Shown piece after piece: positions 8,440 to 17,516 of a DNA stretch of 64,000 nt; position 1 is the stretch's first letter, and each line of letters opens with the position of its first letter. The notes below the pieces were generated by a model that worked only from the letters and a program-made list of their open reading frames with translations, had not been told where the DNA came from and did not search any database. A program made the position numbers and the translations under genes. The stretch is taken from positions 624,128-688,127 of the forward strand of contig NZ_JBJQIK030000003.1 of the NCBI RefSeq assembly GCF_045984285.3, given 5' to 3'. The stretch is from Rugamonas sp045984285. GTDB taxonomy: Bacteria; Pseudomonadota; Gammaproteobacteria; Burkholderiales; Burkholderiaceae_D.

Positions 8440-9096
8440 ATGCGCACGTACCGCCAGGTGGCAGACAGAATCCAGCAGATCATCGCTGACGACGGTATCG
8501 CCGCCGGCGAGCGCCTGCTGCCGGAACGCGAGCTGTCGGCACGGCTGCAGGTCAGCCGCGCGTCGCTGCGCGAGGCGCTGATTGCGCTTGAATTATCCGG
8601 CGTGATCGAGGTTCGCAGCGGTTCGGGCGTCTATGTCACCGCGAGCCCGCAGGCGGCGGCCCTGCCTGACGATTCCGCGCCAGGTCCGTTTGAAGTGCTT
8701 TCCGCCCGCCGCCTGATCGAGTCGGAAGTGGCGGCGATTGCCGCGCGCATGGCCAGCGATAGCGCCATAGCCGCTCTCCTGCGCGCGCTGGAGGAGCTTG
8801 AGAAGCAGCACGACAATTTCGTCCACGCCGAACGGCTCGACCGCAACTTCCACCTCGCCATCGCCAATGCAAGCGGCAACAGCGCGCTGGCCGGTGCCGT
8901 GAGCTATTTATGGAACCAGCTCGGGCCGATCTGGCACAAGCTGAAAGAACATTACGAAACCGAGGCATTGCGCACGGAGACGACGCACGACCATCGCCGC
9001 ATCTACAGCGCAATCGCCGCCCGCGATCCGGCCGCCGCAAGGCAGGCCATGCGCGATCACCTCGACCGCGTCACACGCACTTTCTCGCGTGGCTGA
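8440..9096 (+). CDS. GntR-family (FadR subgroup) transcriptional regulator, probable uronate/pectin regulator
   Basis: A 218-residue regulator. The N-terminal winged helix-turn-helix holds LLPERELSARLQVSRASLREAL, the hallmark of the GntR family, followed by SGSGVYV. The all-helical FCD effector domain follows (about 85-212), with metal/ligand-binding histidines in the RNFHLAIA and RTETTHDHRRI segments. FadR-subgroup FCD proteins bind small organic acids, and those in pectin loci usually sense galacturonate-derived metabolites. The gene converges on the pectate lyase with no spacer: the two stops form TGATCA. Sites of the type this subgroup binds occur at the TonB receptor promoter about 11 kb away, so it is the likely repressor of the whole operon. 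Confidence 0.85.
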   Translation: MRTYRQVADRIQQIIADDGIAAGERLLPERELSARLQVSRASLREALIALELSGVIEVRSGSGVYVTASPQAAALPDDSAPGPFEVLSARRLIESEVAAIAARMASDSAIAALLRALEELEKQHDNFVHAERLDRNFHLAIANASGNSALAGAVSYLWNQLGPIWHKLKEHYETEALRTETTHDHRRIYSAIAARDPAAARQAMRDHLDRVTRTFSRG

Positions 9097-10284
9097 TCAG
9101 GAACGTTTGGAAGCCCATGCTGCGTAGGTCTTCAGCGCCTTTTCCGGCCCGTTCACAAACCAGCCATAGCCCTTGCGCCGCTCCTCGCTGATTTCATCAA
9201 CCGTGTCATGAATGCTGCGGTCGCGGTCCCCGAAGACGGGCTTCATGGACCTGATATCGTAGAAGCGCGCCCAGTTCCCACCCGGCAGTGCGGTGCGCTT
9301 CAGCCATGCGGCGCCCGCATGCACTGCGGCCACTACTTCCGCCGATGGATCGGGCAGCTGCATCAACAGCTGCAGCAGGCGTGCGCTCTCGTTGCTGGCC
9401 AGTGCAATCGGTTCGAAATTGCGTGCCCCCACGGCGGCCAGCGTGAGCGCATCATGCTGCTGGCACCAGCCGGTGCGCACGCCGTCCGCCACGACTTGTG
9501 TGGCGAGCACCACGCCGATAGCCCTCTCCGCAGCGTTGCGCGACTCGCCGGCCAGCGCGTCCGGCACGAAAGCATAGTCGCCCTGCCGCGCTGCCGCCTC
9601 GCGCAGCAGCTGCACCACATTGGAGAAGGCGTCGTCGTTGTAGGTAATGGCGTCGTGATAGCCGCCTTGCAGCGGGAAGATCTGGGGGAAGCCGCCGTTC
9701 GGGTACTGCGCGTTCAACAGGTAGCGCAGGCCCCGGGAGAATGCAGCGCGGTAGGCCTGTCCTTCTGCGCCGGGAAACCGGGCCTGCACGCGCGCCAGAA
9801 AGCGCAGTTCGGTGGTGGTGGCGTTGTTGTCGATGGTACCGACGAAGTTCCAGGATTCGCGGCCGCCGTCGAAGGACACGTAATGCTGGCCGCGCTGGCG
9901 CAGCGGTCCGCTTCTGTCCACGTTCTTGCCCCAGCCGCCGGCAGGCGTCTGGAAACTGAGGATATTGTCGGCGACATGACGCGCCTCCGGCGTGCCATAC
10001 CACTCGGCCACCCGGTTGAGCGGCATGCCGCCCGCCCCGCCCTTGTGCGGCGGCGCATCCGGATAGGCGCCGCCTGCGCGTTCCGCCGCCAGCGCCGCCT
10101 TGTCGGCCTCCAGCAGCGTGCGCGAGCGGCCGAGGTAGGCCAGCCAGGCGGCGCGTTCCGCGCCCGCTTCGCTGGCGATGCGCGCTTCGCTGAGGGCCTG
10201 CGGCGGCGTCATGTAGCCGAGGATCGCCGCATACGGGACTGCAGGCGCCGCAGCGAACAGGAGGCAGATGGCGGCCCGGCTCAT
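9097..10284 (-). CDS. pelA: Pectate lyase, polysaccharide lyase family 10
   Basis: A 395-residue secreted protein with an N-terminal signal peptide (AAICLLFAAAPAVPYA). The mature sequence carries PL10 features: NILSFQTPAGGWGKN, TIDNNATTTELRFLARV, LNAQYPNGGFPQIFPL, YHDAITYNDDAF and RFYDIRSMKPVFGDRD. The family cleaves polygalacturonate by beta-elimination with an (alpha/alpha)3 toroid fold and Ca2+. It is the last gene of the pectin operon; its start overlaps the DUF5060 hydrolase stop by 4 bp (ATGA). Length and motifs agree with PL10 enzymes. Confidence 0.9.
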   Translation of the reverse strand: MSRAAICLLFAAAPAVPYAAILGYMTPPQALSEARIASEAGAERAAWLAYLGRSRTLLEADKAALAAERAGGAYPDAPPHKGGAGGMPLNRVAEWYGTPEARHVADNILSFQTPAGGWGKNVDRSGPLRQRGQHYVSFDGGRESWNFVGTIDNNATTTELRFLARVQARFPGAEGQAYRAAFSRGLRYLLNAQYPNGGFPQIFPLQGGYHDAITYNDDAFSNVVQLLREAAARQGDYAFVPDALAGESRNAAERAIGVVLATQVVADGVRTGWCQQHDALTLAAVGARNFEPIALASNESARLLQLLMQLPDPSAEVVAAVHAGAAWLKRTALPGGNWARFYDIRSMKPVFGDRDRSIHDTVDEISEERRKGYGWFVNGPEKALKTYAAWASKRS

Positions 10285-11825
10285 GGCACACGCACCAGCC
10301 GCACGGCCATGTAGGGACGGCCCGGCAGCGGAATACTGCGGCCGTCCTTGTCCGTAAAGTAGTAATCGCCGGCCTTTTTGATTTCGAACACGCCATCCAC
10401 CGGCGTGATGGTCATGTTCCAGGTGTCGATCACCTCAGCCTTGAAGCGCATTTCGTCCTTGAGATCCGTCTTGAACAGCGATACCGGCCAGCTGGCGGGC
10501 GCCTGCTTGCCGAAGTAGCCCAGGTAGTACTGTGCATGTTTGCCTGCGAAGGGATAGTCCTGCCACTTGTCGATAGGCTCCAGTCCTTCGGGCGGGCTCT
10601 CGCTCAGTATCTTGCGGAAGAAGGCCAGGCGCTGCGGGCTCTGGCCGCGCAGGGCGCCGCCCTTGGCCAGCCATACCAGCCCGTTGGGATCCTGGTAGGT
10701 TTCGCTGTGGCCCACGTAAGTTCCCGCAATGGCCCCCTGCCAGAAGCGCAGCACCATTTCTTCCGGCGTGAGCTGGCCCCAGCGGCGCGTAAAGTTGCCT
10801 TCGTATTTCACCTCATCGTAGACCACCGGCTTGTTGTAGACGTCGCGGAACAGCACGGCGCGTTCAAAATCTTCGGTGATGGCGCCGCTTTGCACGCTGA
10901 CGTGCGTGACCCATGGCTTGGTATGGTTATAGAGCACGAAGGCATTGTGGATGGAACGCAGGTGCTGGTAAGGATCGTTCGCCTGCACGGTCTGGAAGTA
11001 GCTGTCCCATTCTTCCATCGATTTCGCCTTCAGGAAGTCGAACTCGTTCGCCATCGACCACCAAACGTTACGGTAGGCCGCCAGGCGCGCGACCACGTAG
11101 CGCAGGTAGCGCTGGTTCACTTCGTCCGGCATCTGGTCGAAACCCCAGTAGTTCTTGTCATAGGGGTGGAACAGGATCAGGTCCGCCTCGATGCCGAGGT
11201 CGCGCAGCTGCGCCACACGTTGTTCCAGGTTTCGGAAGAACGCCGGATCGAAGCGGGAGAAATCCCAGCCCTTCGGCGGTTTGCCTGCGAAGGGATAGCG
11301 CGGCAGCACGTTCTTGTCGTCGTGGTTCGGAAACACGGCCATGCGCAGCTTGTTGAACGGCGATACGGCCAGCGTGCGCAGGGTCTGCTGCTGCAGCGCC
11401 TCGGTCTGGTGCGTCCACGCATAGCTGGTGGTGCCTACCTGCCAGTAGGGCGTGCCGTCCTCATAGGCGAAATGGCGCACGTTCCTCACGCGCACAGGAC
11501 CGTGGTTGCCCGCGCCGGGAGCAACGGCGGTGACAGTCCCCTTCCTGCCGTTCAGCTCCGGGCGGTTGCTGCGCGTTTCATATTCCCACTCGCCCACCGT
11601 GTCCGGCATGAAGCGGATCTTGTAGCTCCCTTCGCCATCATAGAAGCCCGATAGCTGCAGGCTGCGCGGGCCGTTGCGGAAGGTGGCGGACAGCTCCACT
11701 TCCATGAATGGATTGCCGCTGCTGGGGCCTTTCAGTTCGATATCGGTGCTGCCCCAGCGTTCAACCGGCGCCGCCTGCGCCAGCCCGCACAGCGCGGCGA
11801 GCAGCAGCATCAGCTTCTTCATCAT
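10281..11825 (-). CDS. DUF5060/DUF4038-type glycoside hydrolase, copy 2 of the pectin operon
   Basis: A 514-residue exported protein: signal peptide (LMLLLAALCGLAQA), N-terminal beta-sandwich of the DUF5060 type (residues about 20-115), a TIM-barrel hydrolase domain containing SYAWTHQTEALQQQTLRTLA, LFHPYDKNYWGFDQM, NVWWSMANEFDF and KPVVYDEVKYEGNF, then a C-terminal beta domain (DUF5605-like). The two acidic residues in ANEFDF and YDEVKYEG are the expected acid/base and nucleophile. Substrate is unknown; DUF4038 relatives include enzymes acting on pectin side chains. It is closely similar to the protein at 15900-17450. Both ends overlap neighbouring genes by 4 bp. Confidence 0.8.
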   Translation of the reverse strand: MMKKLMLLLAALCGLAQAAPVERWGSTDIELKGPSSGNPFMEVELSATFRNGPRSLQLSGFYDGEGSYKIRFMPDTVGEWEYETRSNRPELNGRKGTVTAVAPGAGNHGPVRVRNVRHFAYEDGTPYWQVGTTSYAWTHQTEALQQQTLRTLAVSPFNKLRMAVFPNHDDKNVLPRYPFAGKPPKGWDFSRFDPAFFRNLEQRVAQLRDLGIEADLILFHPYDKNYWGFDQMPDEVNQRYLRYVVARLAAYRNVWWSMANEFDFLKAKSMEEWDSYFQTVQANDPYQHLRSIHNAFVLYNHTKPWVTHVSVQSGAITEDFERAVLFRDVYNKPVVYDEVKYEGNFTRRWGQLTPEEMVLRFWQGAIAGTYVGHSETYQDPNGLVWLAKGGALRGQSPQRLAFFRKILSESPPEGLEPIDKWQDYPFAGKHAQYYLGYFGKQAPASWPVSLFKTDLKDEMRFKAEVIDTWNMTITPVDGVFEIKKAGDYYFTDKDGRSIPLPGRPYMAVRLVRVP

Positions 11826-13576
11826 GTGTTGTACTCCTTGCCGCCGATGCGCACATTGCGCAGCTTGAGATTGTGGACGTTATATGCGAACCAGGGGTCG
11901 GCAGCGCGCGGCGTGCCGAAGTCGGAATCGCTGATGCTGATATTCATCAGCGGCAGGACCGGCGTTCCGGCCGGGCCGTTGAAACTGGCCGCAACCGGCC
12001 CCAGAAGCACCATGGCCTGGTAGCAGGAGTACGCTCCCTCGGGCGTGTTGACATTGCTGACGCGGACATTCGAGATGTGCACATCCGATACCGACGGCGG
12101 CCGGGTGCGGATTGCATCGTCGTTCGGGGTGTAATCGCAATCGATGCTGACGACCGCGCCGCCGTTCGTGGAAACCAGCTTGCCGGCGAGCGGCGATCCC
12201 GGCAGCGCTTTGTGTTGCTGGCGCCGTGTCTGCACGCCATTCGGCAGCGTCACGTCGCGCACGTAGAAGTAGCGCAGGAAGCCGCCGCGGTTCATATTCG
12301 TCTTCATGCGGATGGCGGTGCCCAGCGGGTCCCGTTCCCAGAAGGCGTTGCGGAACTCGATCTTCTGCGCATACACGTGCTCGATGCCGCCTGCCATCTC
12401 GCTGCCCAGCGTCACGCCGCCATGGCCGCAGTTCATGATGCAGTTCTGGATCACCACATTGCGCGTCGGCCCGTATTGCGAATCGCGGTTCTTGCCGGAC
12501 TTGATGGCGATGCAATCGTCGCCCGTGTTGAACAGGCAGCCATCCACCAGCACCGTGTCGCAGGACTCAGGATCGAAACCATCCGAGTTCGGGCCCATGC
12601 TCTCCATGCGCACCTTCGAGAAATGCACATTGCGCGAGTTCACGGGATGGTGGATCCAGAACGGCGTGTTGACGACCTGGTAGCCCTGCATCAGGACGTC
12701 CTCGCAATCGACAAACTCCACCATGCAGGGGCGCAGCGTGTGACCCAGGCCGAACACGCGGCGCTCCGGCGGCACGCCTGCCTCGGACAGGATGGGCAGG
12801 TATTTGTCGTCCGCGCGCCAGTTCTGGCGGCCGCCGATCATCTGCGGCGTGAGGCCCGGCACTGCCTCCGCGTTGTTCGGATTGTTCAGGCCCTGGTGCA
12901 TCTCGCCCGGCTGCGCGCCAGCCGGATTCATGCCCCACCAGCCGGAGCCGCTGCCATCCTCGAAGGGCACGCCGGCCTGTCCATTCAGCACGCTGGTCCA
13001 GTCTGCGCCGGTAATCGCGATGTTTTTCTGGCCACGCGCATACACCATCGGCGAGAAATTCAGGCAGTCGTTACCCTGCCAGCGCGACAGCACCAGCTTG
13101 CCCTTTGCGCCGCAGTCGAAGTCGCCGTCGCGTGCGTAGTCTGTCGGGTTTGCGCTGAAGTAGACGTGCGCGCCCTTCTCCAGGTGCACATGCACGTTCG
13201 ACAGCAGCGTGATCGGGCCTTTGCAATACCAGTTCCCTGCCGGGATAAGCACACTTCCGCCGCCGGCCTTGTGTGCGGCGGCGATGGCTGCGCGGATAGC
13301 GGGATAGCTGTCATGCGAGCCCGCTACGGGCGTATCGAGTTCCCCCCTGACCTTGAGTTCGACCAGGCCTTTGACCCTGGCCAGCGCGCATGGCTTCGCG
13401 CCAAAGGCCGTGATGGGAAAGTCCTTGTCCGGGAAAGCCAGGGGCTTTGCGAAACGGTCAATGATCTGCTGTGCACGCGCCCATGGGTCGGGCTGGCCGG
13501 AAGCCAGCAGCGGTAAGCCGCCTGCTGCGAGCGCTGCGCCTTTCAGCAAGGTACGGCGTTGAAGGGATATTTTCAT
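11822..13576 (-). CDS. GH28 polygalacturonase (Tat-type signal)
   Basis: A 584-residue right-handed beta-helix enzyme. The N-terminus has a twin-arginine signal (RRTLLKGAALAAGG). GH28 catalytic signatures are present in order: NSDGFDPESCD (330-340), GDDCIAIKSG (352-361), GHG (384-386) and RMK (423-425), supplying the three catalytic aspartates, the histidine and the substrate-binding Arg/Lys. These enzymes hydrolyse galacturonan in the endo or exo mode; the long N-terminal region is typical of exo-acting and plant-pathogen types. Operon position between pectinesterase and a DUF5060 hydrolase, with 4-bp overlaps on both sides, fits joint depolymerisation of pectin. Confidence 0.92.
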   Translation of the reverse strand: MKISLQRRTLLKGAALAAGGLPLLASGQPDPWARAQQIIDRFAKPLAFPDKDFPITAFGAKPCALARVKGLVELKVRGELDTPVAGSHDSYPAIRAAIAAAHKAGGGSVLIPAGNWYCKGPITLLSNVHVHLEKGAHVYFSANPTDYARDGDFDCGAKGKLVLSRWQGNDCLNFSPMVYARGQKNIAITGADWTSVLNGQAGVPFEDGSGSGWWGMNPAGAQPGEMHQGLNNPNNAEAVPGLTPQMIGGRQNWRADDKYLPILSEAGVPPERRVFGLGHTLRPCMVEFVDCEDVLMQGYQVVNTPFWIHHPVNSRNVHFSKVRMESMGPNSDGFDPESCDTVLVDGCLFNTGDDCIAIKSGKNRDSQYGPTRNVVIQNCIMNCGHGGVTLGSEMAGGIEHVYAQKIEFRNAFWERDPLGTAIRMKTNMNRGGFLRYFYVRDVTLPNGVQTRRQQHKALPGSPLAGKLVSTNGGAVVSIDCDYTPNDDAIRTRPPSVSDVHISNVRVSNVNTPEGAYSCYQAMVLLGPVAASFNGPAGTPVLPLMNISISDSDFGTPRAADPWFAYNVHNLKLRNVRIGGKEYNT

Positions 13577-15903
13577 GGTGTCGATTTGTCCTTATCGGGG
13601 TTCCAGCCTTTGCCGCCGCCAAACTGCGCAAACACACGGCTCCGGCTTGCAAACGGTTCTGCCTCGGTGGCGCTGATGACGCGGCCACCCTTGCGCGCCG
13701 AAATGTCCAGCGGCCTGCCTTCCGGGTCCATGCTGTTGAATTCGAACCAGCCGGTGCCTGCGCGCGGCACGCCGTTCCAGCCTACGGGTGCGATATGCGT
13801 ATCCATACGGCTGTTGATGTAGCTGACCTTGTCCCACGCGGTCGGCACGCCGGGCCGCGCCAGGTAAATGGAGCCCGGCAGTACGGCGTTGCCTGCCGGA
13901 CCAGGGCCGTGCGTGAAGCGGCTGTTCAGGAACACGAAGCCCGGATCGTGCTCGCCCACGGTGCGCGCCTGCATCACGTAGCCGCCCAGTTCCGAGCCCT
14001 TGCTGTTGCCAAGCGAGCGGATCTCACATTCCTCGAACAGCGCGGCGCGGTTGTAGCCCCAGATGAAGTCCACGGTACCTGCGACCAGGCTTTGATAGAA
14101 CCATGAATAGCCCTTGACCTGGATCGTATCCTGCTCGCTGATGAAGTCTGAATGCGTGGCAACCAGCCGGCCTTCGCCGGCAAAGTTGAGCGCCTCGGCC
14201 TGACCGCCGATGGTCTTAACATTCCAGGTGGTGTTGAAGACGGTGAGCGTATCCAGCCGCAGCAGGTCCGCGTCTTCCACCAGGAACAGGGAGCGGCCGC
14301 CGGTTGCGCCGGGAGCCAGCGGCGGCTGGCCCACGCCGCTGCCCGGATTCAGGCCGTCGTTGTTCTCCTCCGCGATGATGGCGCCTTGCCGGCTTTCGCC
14401 TTTCAGCGTCACATTGTCCTTGCCGCGCAGGTAAAGCAGCTCCTCATAGCGTCCATTAGCGATGCGGATTGTTACCGGCTGCGCGCGCGGCACATTGCGC
14501 ATCACGTGGTTCAGCGCGCCCTGCACCGTGCGAAAATCGGCCGGGCCGTCATCGTCCACGCTCAAGGTGTTGCCGGCCGGCGCCGCGGCGCGGGTGCGGA
14601 AGCGCCATCCGGCGGCCTTGCCGATGCCGTCGAAGCGCTTTCCGCCCAGGCTGGCGCCGCCAAACAGCTTGCCATCCACGGTGACGTAATATTCCGTGCC
14701 ATAGGCCAGGCGGCTGTCGTGCAGGCGGATCGTGGCCTTGCTGCCATTCAGCTGGATCGGCTGCCACCGCACCACACGCTGCACGCCGTCGGGCGCAGCG
14801 CCGATGGCGTTGACCTCATGACCCAGATGGACCTCATCCACCAGCGCGTTGTCCGCAGCGCGCCACACGCGCACCGTGCCGCTGGCGCCGAGCTGCGGCG
14901 CGGCGTCGAAATGCAGTTGCAGCACGCTGTCGACATGCGCATCCTTCGCCCCCGGCGCTGGAGCTGCACGGCCCTGCAGCGCATAGCGCTGGCGCGATTC
15001 CACCACGGCGGGGGCCATATTCACGCTGAGCGTGAGGGCGACGTTCGGATCTTGTATGCTGGTGAGCGTGATGGCGGCTTGCCCCGCCTTGCCGGGGTTC
15101 ACTGCCAGGGTGTCGCCATCGGCCTGCACGCGCACGACGGCGGGATCGGACGAGCGCGCAGTGAAGCTGCCCAAGGCAATGCCATCCCGGCTGAACGTCC
15201 GCACCGGATAGCGCTGTACTGCACCGCCGGACTGCAGGCCAAGCTGCAGTCCGCGCCGCGCCAGGCCGATGCTGACCGGCGCCACCTGCATGCTGCCGGC
15301 ACGCAGGTCGTCCACTTCAAAATCCCCCTCCAGCGATAGCACGCCGACGCGCGGCGGCGGCAATCCCGGTTCTTCCATGCCGATGGTGCGCAGGCCGTTC
15401 ACGTGCAGCGTGAGCAAACCGCCGTCGCGGTCCAGCCGCAGGGTATAGAAGCTGCCTGCCGGGTCCAGCTCGCGGCCTACGCGTTTCAGGTAGCGCAGCT
15501 TGCCGTCCGCCATACGGGCAACGGCCAGCACCAGGCGCTTGCTGCCCGGTGCCAGCTCCAGGCCGAAGCCCAGCCAGTTGCCTTCGTCCGCATAGCTTGC
15601 GATCACAAAGCCCTTGCCGCCCTGCTGCATGGGCCGCAGCCGCGCTTCGATGAAGTGCGCGCCGCCGCTGGCCTGCTGCGTTTCCGCCGCCGGCACCAAT
15701 TGCGCGGGCCCGCCTGAACGCAGGTGGAGCAGGCGGTTCGGCGTTTCCGCCTGCTGCCGCAGCTCGGGCACGGCCCGGTCCCACGCGCCTGCGCCTTGCT
15801 CGAAATCGCGGCACCAGCCGGCGCCGCCGGGGCATGCCGCGTTCGCGGCAAAGGATGATGCTGCTGCCAGCGCGGCAGCGATGAATCTCAATCTCATATT
15901 CAT
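13573..15903 (-). CDS. Multidomain pectinesterase (carbohydrate esterase family 8)
   Basis: A 776-residue exported protein from the ATG at 15903, which gives a signal peptide (RFIAAALAAASSFAANA) and an ATGA overlap with the upstream gene; the longer frame upstream runs through that gene. Residues about 25-205 look like a concanavalin-type beta sandwich, about 206-300 and 320-450 like Ig-like domains, and 455-776 are the CE8 catalytic beta helix. Catalytic motifs are SEQDTIQVKG (first Asp) and GTVDFIWG (nucleophile Asp). It removes methyl esters from homogalacturonan, making it a substrate for the GH28 and PL10 enzymes downstream. The three extra N-terminal modules are unusual for bacterial pectinesterases. 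Confidence 0.88.
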   Translation of the reverse strand: MNMRLRFIAAALAAASSFAANAACPGGAGWCRDFEQGAGAWDRAVPELRQQAETPNRLLHLRSGGPAQLVPAAETQQASGGAHFIEARLRPMQQGGKGFVIASYADEGNWLGFGLELAPGSKRLVLAVARMADGKLRYLKRVGRELDPAGSFYTLRLDRDGGLLTLHVNGLRTIGMEEPGLPPPRVGVLSLEGDFEVDDLRAGSMQVAPVSIGLARRGLQLGLQSGGAVQRYPVRTFSRDGIALGSFTARSSDPAVVRVQADGDTLAVNPGKAGQAAITLTSIQDPNVALTLSVNMAPAVVESRQRYALQGRAAPAPGAKDAHVDSVLQLHFDAAPQLGASGTVRVWRAADNALVDEVHLGHEVNAIGAAPDGVQRVVRWQPIQLNGSKATIRLHDSRLAYGTEYYVTVDGKLFGGASLGGKRFDGIGKAAGWRFRTRAAAPAGNTLSVDDDGPADFRTVQGALNHVMRNVPRAQPVTIRIANGRYEELLYLRGKDNVTLKGESRQGAIIAEENNDGLNPGSGVGQPPLAPGATGGRSLFLVEDADLLRLDTLTVFNTTWNVKTIGGQAEALNFAGEGRLVATHSDFISEQDTIQVKGYSWFYQSLVAGTVDFIWGYNRAALFEECEIRSLGNSKGSELGGYVMQARTVGEHDPGFVFLNSRFTHGPGPAGNAVLPGSIYLARPGVPTAWDKVSYINSRMDTHIAPVGWNGVPRAGTGWFEFNSMDPEGRPLDISARKGGRVISATEAEPFASRSRVFAQFGGGKGWNPDKDKSTP

Positions 15904-17450
15904 GGAATGCGGATAATGCGTAAGGCCATATACGGGCGGCCAGGAAGTTTGATGCTGCGTCCCTGCTTGTCGGCAAAGGTGTAGTCGTCGCGCTTGCGGA
16001 TTTCGAACACTCCATCGACCGGCGTAACCGTCATGTTCCAGGTATCGATCACCTCCGCACGGAACTTCATGCCATCCTGCAGGCCGGTCTTGAACAGCAC
16101 GAAGGGCCAGGCTTCCGGCTTCTTCGTGCCAAAGTAACCCAGGTAATACTGGGCGTGCTTGCCCGCGAACGGGTGGTCCTGCCATTTGTCGATGGGCTCC
16201 AGCCCTTCGGCCGGGCTCTCGCTCAGGATCTTGCGGAAGAAGGCCAGCCTTTGCGGACTCTGGCCGTGCAGCACACCGCCCTTCGACCACCACGCTATCT
16301 CCTGCGGGTGCTGGTAGGTCTCGCTGTGCCCCACATAAGTACCCGCGATGGCGCCCTGCCAGAAGCGCAGCACCATTTCTTCCGGCGTGAGCTGCCCCCA
16401 GCGCTGCCTGAAATTGCCCTCGTACTTCACCTCGTCGTACACCACAGGCTTGTTATACACGTCGCGCAGCAGCACGGCACGCTCGAAGTCCTCGGTGAGC
16501 GCGCCGCTTTGCACGCTCACATGCGTTACCCATGGCTTGGTGTGGTTATAGAACACAAAGGCATTGTGGATGGAACGCAGGTGCTGGTAAGGATCCTGCT
16601 CCTGCACGATGCGGAAGTAGCTGTCCCACTCCTCCATCGATTTGCTCTTCACGAAATCGAACTCGTTGGCCATGGACCACCACACATTGCGGTAGGCGGA
16701 GAGCCGCGCCACCACGTAGCGCAGGTAGCGTTCGTTGGCTTCCGGCGGCATGCTGTCGAAACCCCAGGCGCCTTTATCGTAGGGATGGAACAGGATCAGG
16801 TCCGCCTCGATACCGAGGTCGCGCAGCTGGGCCACGCGCTGTTCGAGGTGGCGGAAGAAGGCAGGATTGAAACGGCTGAAGTCCCACTGTTTGGGCGGCT
16901 GGCCTTCAAAGGCGTAGAAGCGCGGTTCGTTCCTGTTGTATTCGTAGCGTTTGGGGAATATACCCATGCGCATCTTGTTGAATGGCGCCGCGGCGAGCGT
17001 GCGCAGGGTTTGCTGCTCCAGCTCCTCGGTCTGGTGCGTCCATGCGTAGCTGGTGGTGCCCACCTGCCAGTACGGCGTGCCATCCTCGTAGGCGAAGTGC
17101 CAGGTATTCTTGACCCGCACCGGCCCGTGGTTGCCTGCACCCGGTGCAACGGCGGTGATGCTGCCCTTCTTCCCGTCCAGTTCCGGACGGTTGCTGTGCG
17201 TTTCATACTCCCACACGCCCACGCTGTCAGGCATGAAGCGCAGCTTGTACTGGCCGTCGCCATCGTAGAAGCCCGGCACCTTCAGCATGCGCTGGCCCTG
17301 GCGGAAGCTTGCGGAGAGTTCTGTCTCAAGAAAAGGATTGCCGCCGGCGGGCCCTTTGAGATCGATATCGATACTGCCCCAGCGTTCGACCGTTTGCGCC
17401 TGCGCCAGCATGCACAGGGCGGCGAGCAGCATGAACAATGCTTTCTTCAT
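15900..17450 (-). CDS. DUF5060/DUF4038-type glycoside hydrolase, copy 1 of the pectin operon
   Basis: A 516-residue paralogue of the protein at 10281-11825, with the same layout: signal peptide (LFMLLAALCMLAQA), DUF5060 beta sandwich, TIM barrel with SYAWTHQTEELEQQTLRTLA, LFHPYDKGAWGFDSM, NVWWSMANEFDF and VVYDEVKYEGNFRQRWG, and a C-terminal DUF5605-like domain. The putative catalytic acidic residues are kept in both copies. It is the second gene of the operon after the TonB receptor, from which it is separated by 66 bp holding a strong hairpin. Keeping two copies in one operon suggests distinct side-chain or linkage specificities. Confidence 0.8.
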   Translation of the reverse strand: MKKALFMLLAALCMLAQAQTVERWGSIDIDLKGPAGGNPFLETELSASFRQGQRMLKVPGFYDGDGQYKLRFMPDSVGVWEYETHSNRPELDGKKGSITAVAPGAGNHGPVRVKNTWHFAYEDGTPYWQVGTTSYAWTHQTEELEQQTLRTLAAAPFNKMRMGIFPKRYEYNRNEPRFYAFEGQPPKQWDFSRFNPAFFRHLEQRVAQLRDLGIEADLILFHPYDKGAWGFDSMPPEANERYLRYVVARLSAYRNVWWSMANEFDFVKSKSMEEWDSYFRIVQEQDPYQHLRSIHNAFVFYNHTKPWVTHVSVQSGALTEDFERAVLLRDVYNKPVVYDEVKYEGNFRQRWGQLTPEEMVLRFWQGAIAGTYVGHSETYQHPQEIAWWSKGGVLHGQSPQRLAFFRKILSESPAEGLEPIDKWQDHPFAGKHAQYYLGYFGTKKPEAWPFVLFKTGLQDGMKFRAEVIDTWNMTVTPVDGVFEIRKRDDYTFADKQGRSIKLPGRPYMALRIIRIP

Positions 17451-17473
17451 CGCGTCCTCATTACAGCAGATGT

Positions 17474-17501
17474 GCTGCGGGCCCGTTTCCGGGCCCGCAG
17501 C
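17474..17501 (-). terminator. Strong hairpin between TonB receptor and first hydrolase
   Basis: Perfect 11-bp arms GCTGCGGGCCC (17474-17484) and GGGCCCGCAGC (17491-17501) enclose a 6-base loop. No T tract follows on the minus strand, so full intrinsic termination is unlikely; partial attenuation or protection of the receptor mRNA 3' end would fit an operon whose first gene is needed in larger amounts. Confidence 0.5.
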
Positions 17502-17516
17502 TGGCTTACAAGCCGG

